Assembly: GCF_001509795.1 (NCBI RefSeq) | Contig: NZ_LLZN01000024.1 | Coordinates: 1-64,000 of the forward strand | DNA from: Streptomyces sp. NRRL WC-3605 | GTDB lineage: Bacteria > Actinomycetota > Actinomycetes > Streptomycetales > Streptomycetaceae | Direction: 5' to 3' | Length of the DNA stretch: 64,000 nucleotides | Shown here: piece after piece, positions 25,863-33,201 of the stretch | Layout of the letters: each line of letters begins with the position of its first letter | Numbering within the stretch: position 1 is the first letter of the stretch | Notes under the pieces: model-generated | What the model was told of the DNA's origin: nothing | The model's input: only the letters and a program-made list of their open reading frames with translations | Databases searched by the model: none | Position numbers and translations under genes: made by a program

Positions 25863-26618
25863 ATGGCGCTGCTCCCCGAGTCCCGCACCGACCCCGACGG
25901 TTCCGCCACCCTCCGCGTCCTGAGCTACAACGTCCGCTCCCTGCGCGACGACACCGCGGCCCTCGCCCGCGTGATCCGCGCCTGCGCGCCCGACCTGGTC
26001 CTCGTCCAGGAGGCGCCCCGGTTCTTCCGCTGGCGCAAGAAACTCGCCCGGCTGGCCCGCGCCGCCGACCTCGTCATCCTCACCGGCGGGGCCACCGCGG
26101 CGGGACCGGCGATCCTGTGCGGTCTGCGGGCCACCGTGGAGCGCACCGAGGACGTGCTGCTGCCGCTGGTCCCCGGACACCACCGGCGCGGCTTCGCCAC
26201 CGCCGTGGTCCGCTTCGGCGGCGCCCGCCTCGGCGTCCTCAGCTGCCACCTCTCCCTGCACTCCGACGAGCGTCTGGAACAGGGCGGCATGCTGCTGGAC
26301 CGGCTGTCCGCGCTCGGTGTGGAGCACGCCGTCGCCGGGGGCGATCTGAACGACCGGCCCACCGGGCGCACCTTCCGCCGGCTCGCCGGGAGCCTCCAGG
26401 ACTGCTGGGCCACCGCCCCCTGGGGCGGCGAGCACACCTCGACACCGCTCGACCCGCACCAGCGCATCGACGCGATCTTCGCCACCGAGGGCGTGCGGGT
26501 GCTGGGCTGCGGGGTGCCGCTGGAGCAGCCCGGGGTGAGGCGGGAGGACCTGCTGGCGGCCACGGACCATCTGCCGGTCCTGGCCGCCCTCGAAGTGCCC
26601 GCCGCGCCACCGGGCTGA
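25863..26618 (+). CDS. Endonuclease/exonuclease/phosphatase (EEP) family hydrolase
   Basis: The 251-residue protein has the EEP fold motifs: LSYNVRSL near the N-terminus, VQEA (catalytic Glu), CHLSLHSDERLEQ, GGDLNDRP (Asp/Asn pair) and a C-terminal TDHLPV (Asp-His). The set is complete, so hydrolysis of a phosphodiester or phosphomonoester is expected, with substrate unknown. The ATG at 25863 is preferred: TACATT (25850-25855) is seven bases upstream and no ribosome-binding site is present. The alternative TTG at 25854 overlaps the -10. Confidence 0.83.
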   Translation: MALLPESRTDPDGSATLRVLSYNVRSLRDDTAALARVIRACAPDLVLVQEAPRFFRWRKKLARLARAADLVILTGGATAAGPAILCGLRATVERTEDVLLPLVPGHHRRGFATAVVRFGGARLGVLSCHLSLHSDERLEQGGMLLDRLSALGVEHAVAGGDLNDRPTGRTFRRLAGSLQDCWATAPWGGEHTSTPLDPHQRIDAIFATEGVRVLGCGVPLEQPGVRREDLLAATDHLPVLAALEVPAAPPG

Positions 26619-26639
26619 ACCGGGGCGGCGGGCGCCGCC

Positions 26640-27278
26640 TCAGACGACGGCGCCCCGCCCGGGGTCGTCGCCGTCCTCGTCGTCCGTCTTCATCCGCATC
26701 ACCAGCGTGCCGAAGCCGCCCAGGAAGCCGCCGATGCCGAGGGTGGCCAGCCACCACGTCATGTCCCAGCCGAACAGGACGGCGAGCAGCAGCAGCACCG
26801 GCCCGCCGACCACCGCGAGCCAGGCGAACTTCGCGGTCGCGTCCGCCTCGGGCAGCGGCGGCGGCTCCGGCGGGACGAAGTGGCCCTCGTCGTCGGCGTC
26901 GAAGTCCTCCTCGGAGGGCTCGGGCACGCTGTAGTCGCGGGGGCCGACGCCGGGCGCGAAGGAGACGGAGGCGCCCAGCGGGCGCACCGGGGCGTCGCCC
27001 GCGTCGTCGTCCTTCACGGCGGTGTCGCCGGGCTCGGCTCGCTCGCCCTTCGGCTCGGCGTCCGCGGCGCCGGCCGAGGAGTCGTTGGTGCCCGATTCGA
27101 GCAGCGCCAGGTCCTCGACCGACTTGAACGGCTTGGTCCCGGGCGGGTCCGTCGGCTCCTCGCCGTACCCGGCGACGATCGCGGCCCAGGCGGCGTCCTC
27201 GTCGAACGGGACCTGCTGCTCGTCGGGCTCGCGGTCCTCGTGTCTGTCGCGGTCGGAGCCGGAGTCGTGCTCAGCCAC
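26640..27278 (-). CDS. Membrane protein with long acidic disordered N-terminus
   Basis: A 212-residue protein. Residues 1-145 are rich in Asp, Glu, Pro and Gly, with several short hydrophobic patches (AAWAAIVAGYG, SVEDLALLES). Two transmembrane helices follow near residues 147-190 (WLAVVGGPVLLLLAVLFGW and WWLATLGIGGFLGGFGTLVM), with an acidic tail. The GTG start at 27278 has GGAAGGGA upstream and overlaps the hydrolase stop by eight bases (27271-27278), so the two are coupled. No function can be assigned; the pairing is conserved in Streptomyces as far as I recall. Confidence 0.75.
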   Translation of the reverse strand: MAEHDSGSDRDRHEDREPDEQQVPFDEDAAWAAIVAGYGEEPTDPPGTKPFKSVEDLALLESGTNDSSAGAADAEPKGERAEPGDTAVKDDDAGDAPVRPLGASVSFAPGVGPRDYSVPEPSEEDFDADDEGHFVPPEPPPLPEADATAKFAWLAVVGGPVLLLLAVLFGWDMTWWLATLGIGGFLGGFGTLVMRMKTDDEDGDDPGRGAVV

Positions 27279-28050
27279 GTGCGGTCGTCCCTTCCTTGCC
27301 GGCACCGGTCGCGAGCCGGCCGATGAATGCGAGGCTCTCCTCGTGGATCCGGTCCGCGTCATGGTCCAACGTCGCGACGTGACGGCTCTGTTCCAGCACG
27401 ATCTCCGTCACGTCGGTGGACGACACCCGGCTGAGGATCCGGGCCGCGTCCGCGGCGGGCACGACGCGGTCCTGTCCGCCGCGCAGGAGCAGCAGGGGCT
27501 GCGTGACCTGCGGCAGCTCTCCGTCGACCAGGCGGAGGAAGGCCCGCATCGAGTGCGCGGCGTGCAGCGGCACGCGATGGTAGCCGACCTCGACGGCGCC
27601 CTCCTTCGCGATGTCTCCGGTGATTCCGGGCCCGGTACGCACCATGTGGCGCGTGACCGGTAGGGTGCGCGCGGCCGGACCGTGCAGCCGGTTCGCCGGG
27701 TTGACGGCCACCACTCCCGCCACGTCCTCGCCGTGCCGGGCGGCCAGCCGCAGCGCAAGGGCGCCGCCCAGGCCCAGGCCGCCGGTGAAGACCGTGGAGC
27801 AGCGGTCGCGCAGGGCGCGCAGCTCGCGGTCCACCTCGGCGTACCAGTCCTGCCAGCCGGTGACCGCCAGGTCCTCCCAGCGCGTGCCGTGCCCCGGCAG
27901 CAGCGGCACCGAGACGGTGAACCCGCGCGCGGCGAGATGCTCCGCCCAGGGGCGCAGCGACTGCGGGGAGCCGGTGAACCCGTGGCACAGGAGGACTCCG
28001 GCCTCTGTGCCCTCGCGGCGGTACGGCTCGGCTCCAGGAAGGACCGGCAC
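27271..28050 (-). CDS. Alpha/beta hydrolase whose nucleophile is replaced by glycine
   Basis: A 259-residue protein of the monoacylglycerol lipase/carboxylesterase group: oxyanion motif LLCHGFTGSPQSLRPWA, acid in GGQDRVVPAADA and base histidine in EQSRHVATLDHD. The nucleophile elbow reads GGLGLGGALAL, so the G-x-S-x-G serine is Gly93 (codon GGC at 27774-27772). Asp and His are kept. Either the protein lost hydrolase activity and now binds a ligand or partner, or this base is a sequencing or strain change. The GTG at 28050 is chosen because GGAG lies eight bases upstream; an upstream ATG at 28083 is possible. Confidence 0.85.
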   Translation of the reverse strand: MPVLPGAEPYRREGTEAGVLLCHGFTGSPQSLRPWAEHLAARGFTVSVPLLPGHGTRWEDLAVTGWQDWYAEVDRELRALRDRCSTVFTGGLGLGGALALRLAARHGEDVAGVVAVNPANRLHGPAARTLPVTRHMVRTGPGITGDIAKEGAVEVGYHRVPLHAAHSMRAFLRLVDGELPQVTQPLLLLRGGQDRVVPAADAARILSRVSSTDVTEIVLEQSRHVATLDHDADRIHEESLAFIGRLATGAGKEGTTARG

Positions 28051-28243
28051 CTTACGGTCTCCCGTTCGTGAGAGGGACGGCATGGACGTGTACGACGACA
28101 ACATCGGCTCACGCGGCAGCCGCATGTCGTGACAACCCGGTGAGGTTCACCGTACGCGACCGCACTGACACCGACCAGGGCCGTCGGGTCCTCCGGCGGT
28201 GCTCCGGGTTAAGGTCTCCTCCACACACACAGGAGGCACAGGG

Positions 28244-28996
28244 TTGTTGTACGGCGCGATGAAGGTGGCCATCGGGGGACCGTTGAAGGTCGCCTTCCGG
28301 CCCTGGGTGGAGGGCCTGGAGAACGTTCCCGCCGAGGGGCCCGCGATCCTGGCGAGCAACCACCTGTCGTTCTCCGACTCGTTCTTCCTGCCCGTGGTCC
28401 TCGACCGCAAGGTGACCTTCATCGCGAAGGCCGAGTACTTCACCACCCCGGGGGTCAAGGGCCGGCTGACGGCGGCGTTCTTCAAGGGCGTGGGCCAGCT
28501 GCCGGTGGACCGCTCGGGCGCGCGCGGCGCGGGTGAGGCGGCGATCAAGAGCGGCATAGAGGTGCTGGAGCGGGGCGAGCTGTTCGGGATCTACCCGGAG
28601 GGCACCCGCTCGCCCGACGGACGGCTCTACCGGGGCAAGCCGGGCGGCCTCGCGCGCGTGGCGCTCGCCACCGGGGCGCCGGTCATCCCCGTCGCCATGA
28701 TCGACACCGAGAAGATCCAGCCGCCCGGGCAGGTCATGCCCAAGCTGATGCGGCCGGGCATCCGGATCGGCAGGCCCATGGACTTCAGCCGGTACCAGGG
28801 CATGGAGCACGACCGGTTCGTGCTGCGGGCGCTGACCGACGAGGTCATGTACGAGATCATGAAGCTCTCCGGCCAGGAGTACGTGGACATCTACGCGACC
28901 GCCGCCAAGCGGCAGATCGCGGAGGCCGCCAAGGCCGAGAAGGAACAGGCGAAGAAGACGAAGCAGCCGGACGGGGAGCGTCCCGGGGCCCCGTAG
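28244..28996 (+). CDS. 1-acylglycerol-3-phosphate acyltransferase (PlsC family)
   Basis: Acylates lysophosphatidic acid to phosphatidic acid at the membrane. The 250-residue protein has the HX4D catalytic motif in SNHLSFSDSFF, the glycerol-phosphate motif LFGIYPEGTRSPDG, and block IV near PVIPVAMIDTEK. The C-terminal 30 residues are a Lys/Glu-rich helix. I choose the TTG at 28244, seven bases after AGGAGG (28231-28236). The next ATG (28259) is too far from it. An equivalent gene (Rv2182c) lies beside the ArsA-like and GT87 genes in mycobacteria. Confidence 0.9.
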   Translation: MLYGAMKVAIGGPLKVAFRPWVEGLENVPAEGPAILASNHLSFSDSFFLPVVLDRKVTFIAKAEYFTTPGVKGRLTAAFFKGVGQLPVDRSGARGAGEAAIKSGIEVLERGELFGIYPEGTRSPDGRLYRGKPGGLARVALATGAPVIPVAMIDTEKIQPPGQVMPKLMRPGIRIGRPMDFSRYQGMEHDRFVLRALTDEVMYEIMKLSGQEYVDIYATAAKRQIAEAAKAEKEQAKKTKQPDGERPGAP

Positions 28997-29030
28997 GGGC
29001 GGCCGGTCCGGCACACAGGGGGGTGGGGGC

Positions 29031-30266
29031 GTGGCCAGGCGTGAGCGGGTCATGAGGATGTCGGTCGAGCAGCCGCTGTGGCGTGCGCTCGCCGGGTACC
29101 GCGTACTGACCATGGTCTACGCGATCGGCCTGTTCGTCAGCGCGCACGACCAGGTGGCCCGGCCCTGGGTCGCCCTCGGCTACTTCGCCGTCCTGGTCGT
29201 CTGGACCCTGGCCACCCTGCCCAGGGTCGCCAACGCGGCGAGCTGCACCCGGCCCTTCCTCGCCGTGGACCTGTCGGTCGCCGTGGTCGGCATCCTGCTG
29301 ACCCGGGTCGCGGAGTCGCCCGAGCGGATCGACGCCGGGGCGCCCACGCTGCCGTCGATCTGGACGGCGGGCGCCGTGCTGGCCTTCGCCATCAAGGGCG
29401 GCTGGCGCTGGGCCGCGTTCGCCTCCACGCTGGTCGCCGTCGCCAACCTGGCCGAGCGCTCCGGGGTGCCCACCCGGGACACCGTCCACATGGTGCTGCT
29501 CGTCTGGATCGCGTCCATCGCCATCGGCTACGTCGTGGAGGTCGCCCGCGCCTCCGAGCGCACCCTCGCCCGCGCCCTGGAGATCGAGGCGGCCACCCGT
29601 GAGCGGGAGCGCCTGGCCCGGGACATCCACGACAGCGTGCTGCAGGTGCTGGCGATGGTGCAGCGGCGCGGCGCCGTGATCGGCGGCGAGGCGGCCGAGC
29701 TGGGCCGGATGGCGGGCGAGCAGGAGGTGGCCCTGCGCACCCTGGTCTCCGGCGGTCTGGTGCCGGTGTCCCGGGTGTCGGAGGACGCCGCCGAGGGCGC
29801 CCTCGTCCGGGCCGTGGAGGAGCCGGACGACGACGGCGCCGGCGGGCCGGTGGACCTGCGCTCGCTGCTCGCCGCGTACGCCGGAGCGCGGGTCAGCCTC
29901 GCGGAGCCCGGGGCGCCCGTACCGCTGCCCCCGGCCGCCGCGCGGGAGCTGACGGCGGCCGTCGGGGCCGCCCTGGACAACGTGCGCGCGCACGCCGGGG
30001 CCGAGGCGCGCGCGTGGATCCTCGTCGAGGACGAGCCCGGCGAGGTGGTCGTCACCGTCCGCGACGACGGCCCCGGCATTCCGGAGGGCCGGCTCGCCGA
30101 GGCCGAGGGCGAGGGCCGGCTCGGCGTGGCCCTGTCGATCCGGGGACGGCTGCGCGACCTCGGCGGCACCGCCGAGGTGATCTCGGTGCCGGGGCAGGGC
30201 ACCGAAGTGGAACTGAAGGTACCGAAGGCCGGCAGTGCCTCACGGGGGAAGGCGGAGCAGCGATGA
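29031..30266 (+). CDS. Sensor histidine kinase (HisKA_3, NarL-type partner)
   Basis: A 411-residue membrane kinase. Four to five transmembrane helices span about residues 20-175. The dimerisation domain has RERLARDIHDSVLQVLAMV with phospho-acceptor His200. An HATPase domain follows, with N-box ELTAAVGAALDNVRAHA and G1-box RDDGPGIPEGR. The sensor part is entirely in the membrane, so the signal may be membrane state or a small lipophilic molecule. The start is GTG at 29031, 34 bases after plsC. The stop overlaps the response regulator start as ATGA (30263-30266), giving a classic pair. Confidence 0.93.
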   Translation: MARRERVMRMSVEQPLWRALAGYRVLTMVYAIGLFVSAHDQVARPWVALGYFAVLVVWTLATLPRVANAASCTRPFLAVDLSVAVVGILLTRVAESPERIDAGAPTLPSIWTAGAVLAFAIKGGWRWAAFASTLVAVANLAERSGVPTRDTVHMVLLVWIASIAIGYVVEVARASERTLARALEIEAATRERERLARDIHDSVLQVLAMVQRRGAVIGGEAAELGRMAGEQEVALRTLVSGGLVPVSRVSEDAAEGALVRAVEEPDDDGAGGPVDLRSLLAAYAGARVSLAEPGAPVPLPPAAARELTAAVGAALDNVRAHAGAEARAWILVEDEPGEVVVTVRDDGPGIPEGRLAEAEGEGRLGVALSIRGRLRDLGGTAEVISVPGQGTEVELKVPKAGSASRGKAEQR

Positions 30267-30955
30267 CGGACGGCGCGAGCGGACAGCGGGAGCCGATCAG
30301 GGTGATGGTGGTCGACGACCACCCGATGTGGCGCGACGCGGTCGCCCGCGACCTGGGCGCGTCCGGCTTCGAGGTCGTCGCCACCGCGGGCGACGGCGAG
30401 CAGGCGGTGCGCCGCGCCAAGGCCGCCGGCCCCGACGTCCTGGTGCTCGACCTCAACCTGCCGGCCAAGCCCGGTGTCCAGGTCTGCAAGGAACTCGTCG
30501 CGCACAACCCCGCGCTGCGCGTCCTCGTGCTGTCCGCGAGCGGCGAGCACGCCGACGTGCTGGAGGCCGTGAAGTCGGGCGCGACCGGCTACCTGCTAAA
30601 ATCGGCGTCCACCGAGGAGCTGCTGGACGCGGTCCGCCGCACCGCCGTCGGCGACCCGGTGTTCACGCCGGGCCTGGCCGGGCTGGTCCTCGGCGAGTAC
30701 CGCAGGCTGGCCTCGGAGCCGGCGCCGCCCGCGCAGGACGCCGGCCGGCCGGGCGCCCCGCAGCTCACCGAGCGGGAGACGGAGGTGCTGCGGCTGGTCG
30801 CGAAGGGCCTGAGCTACAAGCAGATCGCCGAACGCCTCGTCATCTCCCACCGCACGGTGCAGAACCACGTGCAGAACACCCTCGGCAAGCTCCAGCTGCA
30901 CAACCGGGTGGAGCTGGTGCGGTACGCGATAGAGCGGGGCCTCGACGACGAGTGA
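30263..30955 (+). CDS. NarL/LuxR-family response regulator
   Basis: The 230-residue regulator pairs with the kinase upstream. The receiver domain has VMVVDDHPMWRD, phospho-acceptor Asp63 in VLVLDLNLP, and Lys in GYLLKSAS. The C-terminal LuxR helix-turn-helix has LTERETEVLRLVAKGLSYKQIAERL. The true start is the ATG at 30263, although an open frame extends further upstream inside the kinase gene. Its targets are not shown by the sequence; a 9-bp inverted repeat right after its stop (30969-30989) could be a terminator or a binding site. Confidence 0.94.
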   Translation: MTDGASGQREPIRVMVVDDHPMWRDAVARDLGASGFEVVATAGDGEQAVRRAKAAGPDVLVLDLNLPAKPGVQVCKELVAHNPALRVLVLSASGEHADVLEAVKSGATGYLLKSASTEELLDAVRRTAVGDPVFTPGLAGLVLGEYRRLASEPAPPAQDAGRPGAPQLTERETEVLRLVAKGLSYKQIAERLVISHRTVQNHVQNTLGKLQLHNRVELVRYAIERGLDDE

Positions 30956-30968
30956 ACCGCGCGTCGCC

Positions 30969-30989
30969 GGCTTGACGAGCCGTCAAGCC
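30969..30989 (+). repeat. Perfect 9-bp inverted repeat after the response regulator
   Basis: GGCTTGACG and CGTCAAGCC flank the 3-base loop AGC, 14 bases after the stop and about 105 bases before pfkA. It could end the two-component operon or be an operator in the pfkA upstream region. Confidence 0.6.
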
Positions 30990-31034
30990 AAATCCCCGGC
31001 CGTTCACCGGAATTGCCGGTACGACCCATCGCTG

Positions 31035-31058
31035 TGTGACGTGGCTCACCATTAGCGT
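31035..31058 (+). promoter_or_regulatory. CRP-like site and -10 hexamer upstream of pfkA
   Basis: TGTGACGTGGCTCACC (31035-31050) matches the CRP pattern TGTGA-N6-TCACA in nine of ten bases. TAGCGT (31053-31058) follows as a possible -10, and no -35 is seen, as expected for an activator-dependent promoter. Streptomyces Crp binds similar sites. The assignment is from sequence alone. Confidence 0.5.
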
Positions 31059-31094
31059 GGCCTCACCAGGCAACCGCGGCGAAGGGACATTTCC

Positions 31095-32123
31095 ATGCGG
31101 GTCGGAGTACTGACCGGAGGCGGCGACTGCCCCGGACTCAACGCCGTCATCCGGGCCGTCGTCCGCAAGGGCGTACAGGAGTACGGCTACGACTTCGTGG
31201 GCTTCCGGGACGGCTGGCGAGGTCCGCTCGAGAACGACACCGTCCGTCTCGACATCCCCGCCGTGCGCGGCATCCTGCCCCGCGGCGGCACCATCCTCGG
31301 CTCCTCGCGCACCAACCCCCTCAAGGAACAGGACGGCATCCGGCGCATCAAGGACAACCTCGCCAAGCAGGAGGTCCAGGCGCTCATCGCCATCGGCGGC
31401 GAGGACACCCTCGGGGTCGCCGCCCGGCTCTCCGACGAGTACGGCGTGCCCTGCGTCGGCGTGCCGAAGACCATCGACAACGACCTGTCCGCCACCGACT
31501 ACACCTTCGGCTTCGACACCGCCGTCGGCATCGCGACGGAGGCCATCGACCGGCTGCACACCACCGCCGAGTCCCACATGCGCGTCCTGGTCTGCGAGGT
31601 GATGGGCCGTCACGCCGGCTGGATCGCCCTGCACTCCGGGCTGGCCGGCGGCGCCAACGTCATCCTCATCCCCGAGCAGCGCTTCGACGTCGACAAGGTC
31701 TGCGCCTGGATCACCTCCCGCTTCAAGGCGTCGTACGCCCCGATCGTGGTGGTGGCCGAGGGCGCCATGCCCAAGGACGGCGACATGGTGCTCAAGGACG
31801 AGTCGCTCGACTCCTTCGGGCACGTGCGGCTCTCCGGGGTCGGCGAGTGGCTGGCCAAGGAGATCGAGAAGCGGACCGGCAAGGAGGCCCGCACCACCGT
31901 CCTCGGGCACATCCAGCGCGGCGGCACCCCCAGCGCCTTCGACCGCTGGCTCGCCACCCGCTTCGGACTGCACGCCATCGAGGCGGTCCGCGACGGCGAC
32001 TTCGGCAAGATGGTCGCGCTGCGCGGAACGGACATCGTGCGCGTCCCGATCGCCGAGGCGACGGCGAAGCTGAAGACGGTCGACGCCAGGCTCTACGACG
32101 AGGCCGGCGTGTTCTTCGGCTGA
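31095..32123 (+). CDS. pfkA: 6-phosphofructokinase with PPi-type active-site residues
   Basis: Phosphorylates fructose 6-phosphate to the 1,6-bisphosphate in glycolysis. The 342-residue protein has GGGDCPGLNAVIR, PKTIDNDLSATDYTFGFDTA and MGRHAGWIAL. The phosphoryl-donor site is GGEDTLG with Asp104, and Lys125 lies in PKTIDND. In this family Gly at the first position favours ATP, while Asp with Lys favours pyrophosphate, as in the Amycolatopsis PPi enzyme. The gene may therefore encode a PPi-dependent, reversible enzyme. The ATG follows GAAGGGAC. A CRP-like site lies upstream. Confidence 0.92.
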   Translation: MRVGVLTGGGDCPGLNAVIRAVVRKGVQEYGYDFVGFRDGWRGPLENDTVRLDIPAVRGILPRGGTILGSSRTNPLKEQDGIRRIKDNLAKQEVQALIAIGGEDTLGVAARLSDEYGVPCVGVPKTIDNDLSATDYTFGFDTAVGIATEAIDRLHTTAESHMRVLVCEVMGRHAGWIALHSGLAGGANVILIPEQRFDVDKVCAWITSRFKASYAPIVVVAEGAMPKDGDMVLKDESLDSFGHVRLSGVGEWLAKEIEKRTGKEARTTVLGHIQRGGTPSAFDRWLATRFGLHAIEAVRDGDFGKMVALRGTDIVRVPIAEATAKLKTVDARLYDEAGVFFG

Positions 32124-32158
32124 CCGCCGCCGCGCCCGTCCGCCACGCGGGGAGGGGG

Positions 32159-32183
32159 TGTGGGCCGTATATTGCGGCCCACA
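32159..32183 (+). promoter_or_regulatory. Inverted repeat enclosing a -10 hexamer upstream of the D-2-hydroxyacid dehydrogenase
   Basis: Perfect 9-bp arms TGTGGGCCG (32159-32167) and CGGCCCACA (32175-32183) flank TATATTG, which contains the -10-like TATATT (32168-32173). A dimeric repressor bound here would block the promoter. It does not match Rex, CRP or CsoR consensus sites. Confidence 0.55.
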
Positions 32184-32205
32184 ACCCTATGCAGCGGGAG
32201 CAGCC

Positions 32206-33201
32206 TTGGAGATCGTCGCCTTCGGCGTGCAGGCCGACGAGAAACCCCTGATCGAGCAGGCGTTCAGGGACCATCACGCGGTCCGCTGCCTGGACGTCTT
32301 CCTCAACGACGACACCGCCCCCATCGCGGCGGGGCACGAGATCGTCTGCACCAGCGTCAACTGCGACCTGGGCGCCCCCGTGCTGCGGGCCCTAGCCGTC
32401 GGCGGCACCCGGATGGTCGCCCAGCGCTCCACCGGCTTCAACAACATCGACCTCGACGTCGCCGGTGACCTCGGCATGACCGTCGCCCGGGTCTCGTACT
32501 ACTCGCCGTACTCGGTGGCCGAGTTCGCCTGGACCCTCGCCATGGCGGTCAACCGCCGCATCGTGCGCGCCTCCACGCGCACGCGTGACTTCGACTTCCG
32601 CCTCGACGGGCTGATGGGCCGTGATCTGCACGGCCGCACCGCGGGCGTGCTCGGCACCGGCAAGATCGGCGAGGCCTTCGCCCGCATCGCCCACGGCTTC
32701 GGCATGAAACTGCTCGGCTGGGACGTCGCCGAGAACCCCGCCTGTATGCAGCTCGGCATGCGTTACGTCCCCAAGGAGCGGCTCCTCGCCGAGTCCGACC
32801 TGGTCAGCCTGCACGTCCCGCTGATGCCCGAGACGAGCCGCCTGATCGACGCGGACGCGCTCAGGACGATGAAGGACGACGCGATCCTCGTGAACTCCAG
32901 CCGGGGCGGGCTCATCGACACCGCGGCCCTCGTCGCCGAGCTGCGCGAGGGCCGCTTCACCGGGGTCGGCCTCGACGTCTACGAGGCCGAGGCCGGACTG
33001 TTCTTCCTGGACAAGTCGCTCCAGGCCATCGAGGACGACACCCTGGCCCGCCTGGTCACCTTCCCGAACGTCCTGGTCACCTCCCACCAGGCGTACTACA
33101 CCCGGGACGCCGTCGGCCAGATCGTCGACACCACCGTGCGCAACGTCCTCGACTACACCGCGGGCCGCCGCTCCGAGAACGTGCTGGTCCCGCGCAGCTG
33201 A
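32206..33201 (+). CDS. D-isomer-specific 2-hydroxyacid dehydrogenase (D-lactate dehydrogenase-like)
   Basis: A 331-residue NAD-dependent enzyme that interconverts a 2-keto acid and its D-2-hydroxy acid, most like fermentative D-lactate dehydrogenase. The Rossmann loop is GVLGTGKIGEAFA. The catalytic Arg is in VNSSRGGLID, the Glu in the VYEAEAG segment and the His in VTSHQAYYT. The TTG start at 32206 follows GGGAG by five bases; the longer frame from 32158 would run through the promoter. Its 3' end overlaps the convergent anthranilate synthase gene by 49 bases. Confidence 0.9.
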   Translation: MEIVAFGVQADEKPLIEQAFRDHHAVRCLDVFLNDDTAPIAAGHEIVCTSVNCDLGAPVLRALAVGGTRMVAQRSTGFNNIDLDVAGDLGMTVARVSYYSPYSVAEFAWTLAMAVNRRIVRASTRTRDFDFRLDGLMGRDLHGRTAGVLGTGKIGEAFARIAHGFGMKLLGWDVAENPACMQLGMRYVPKERLLAESDLVSLHVPLMPETSRLIDADALRTMKDDAILVNSSRGGLIDTAALVAELREGRFTGVGLDVYEAEAGLFFLDKSLQAIEDDTLARLVTFPNVLVTSHQAYYTRDAVGQIVDTTVRNVLDYTAGRRSENVLVPRS

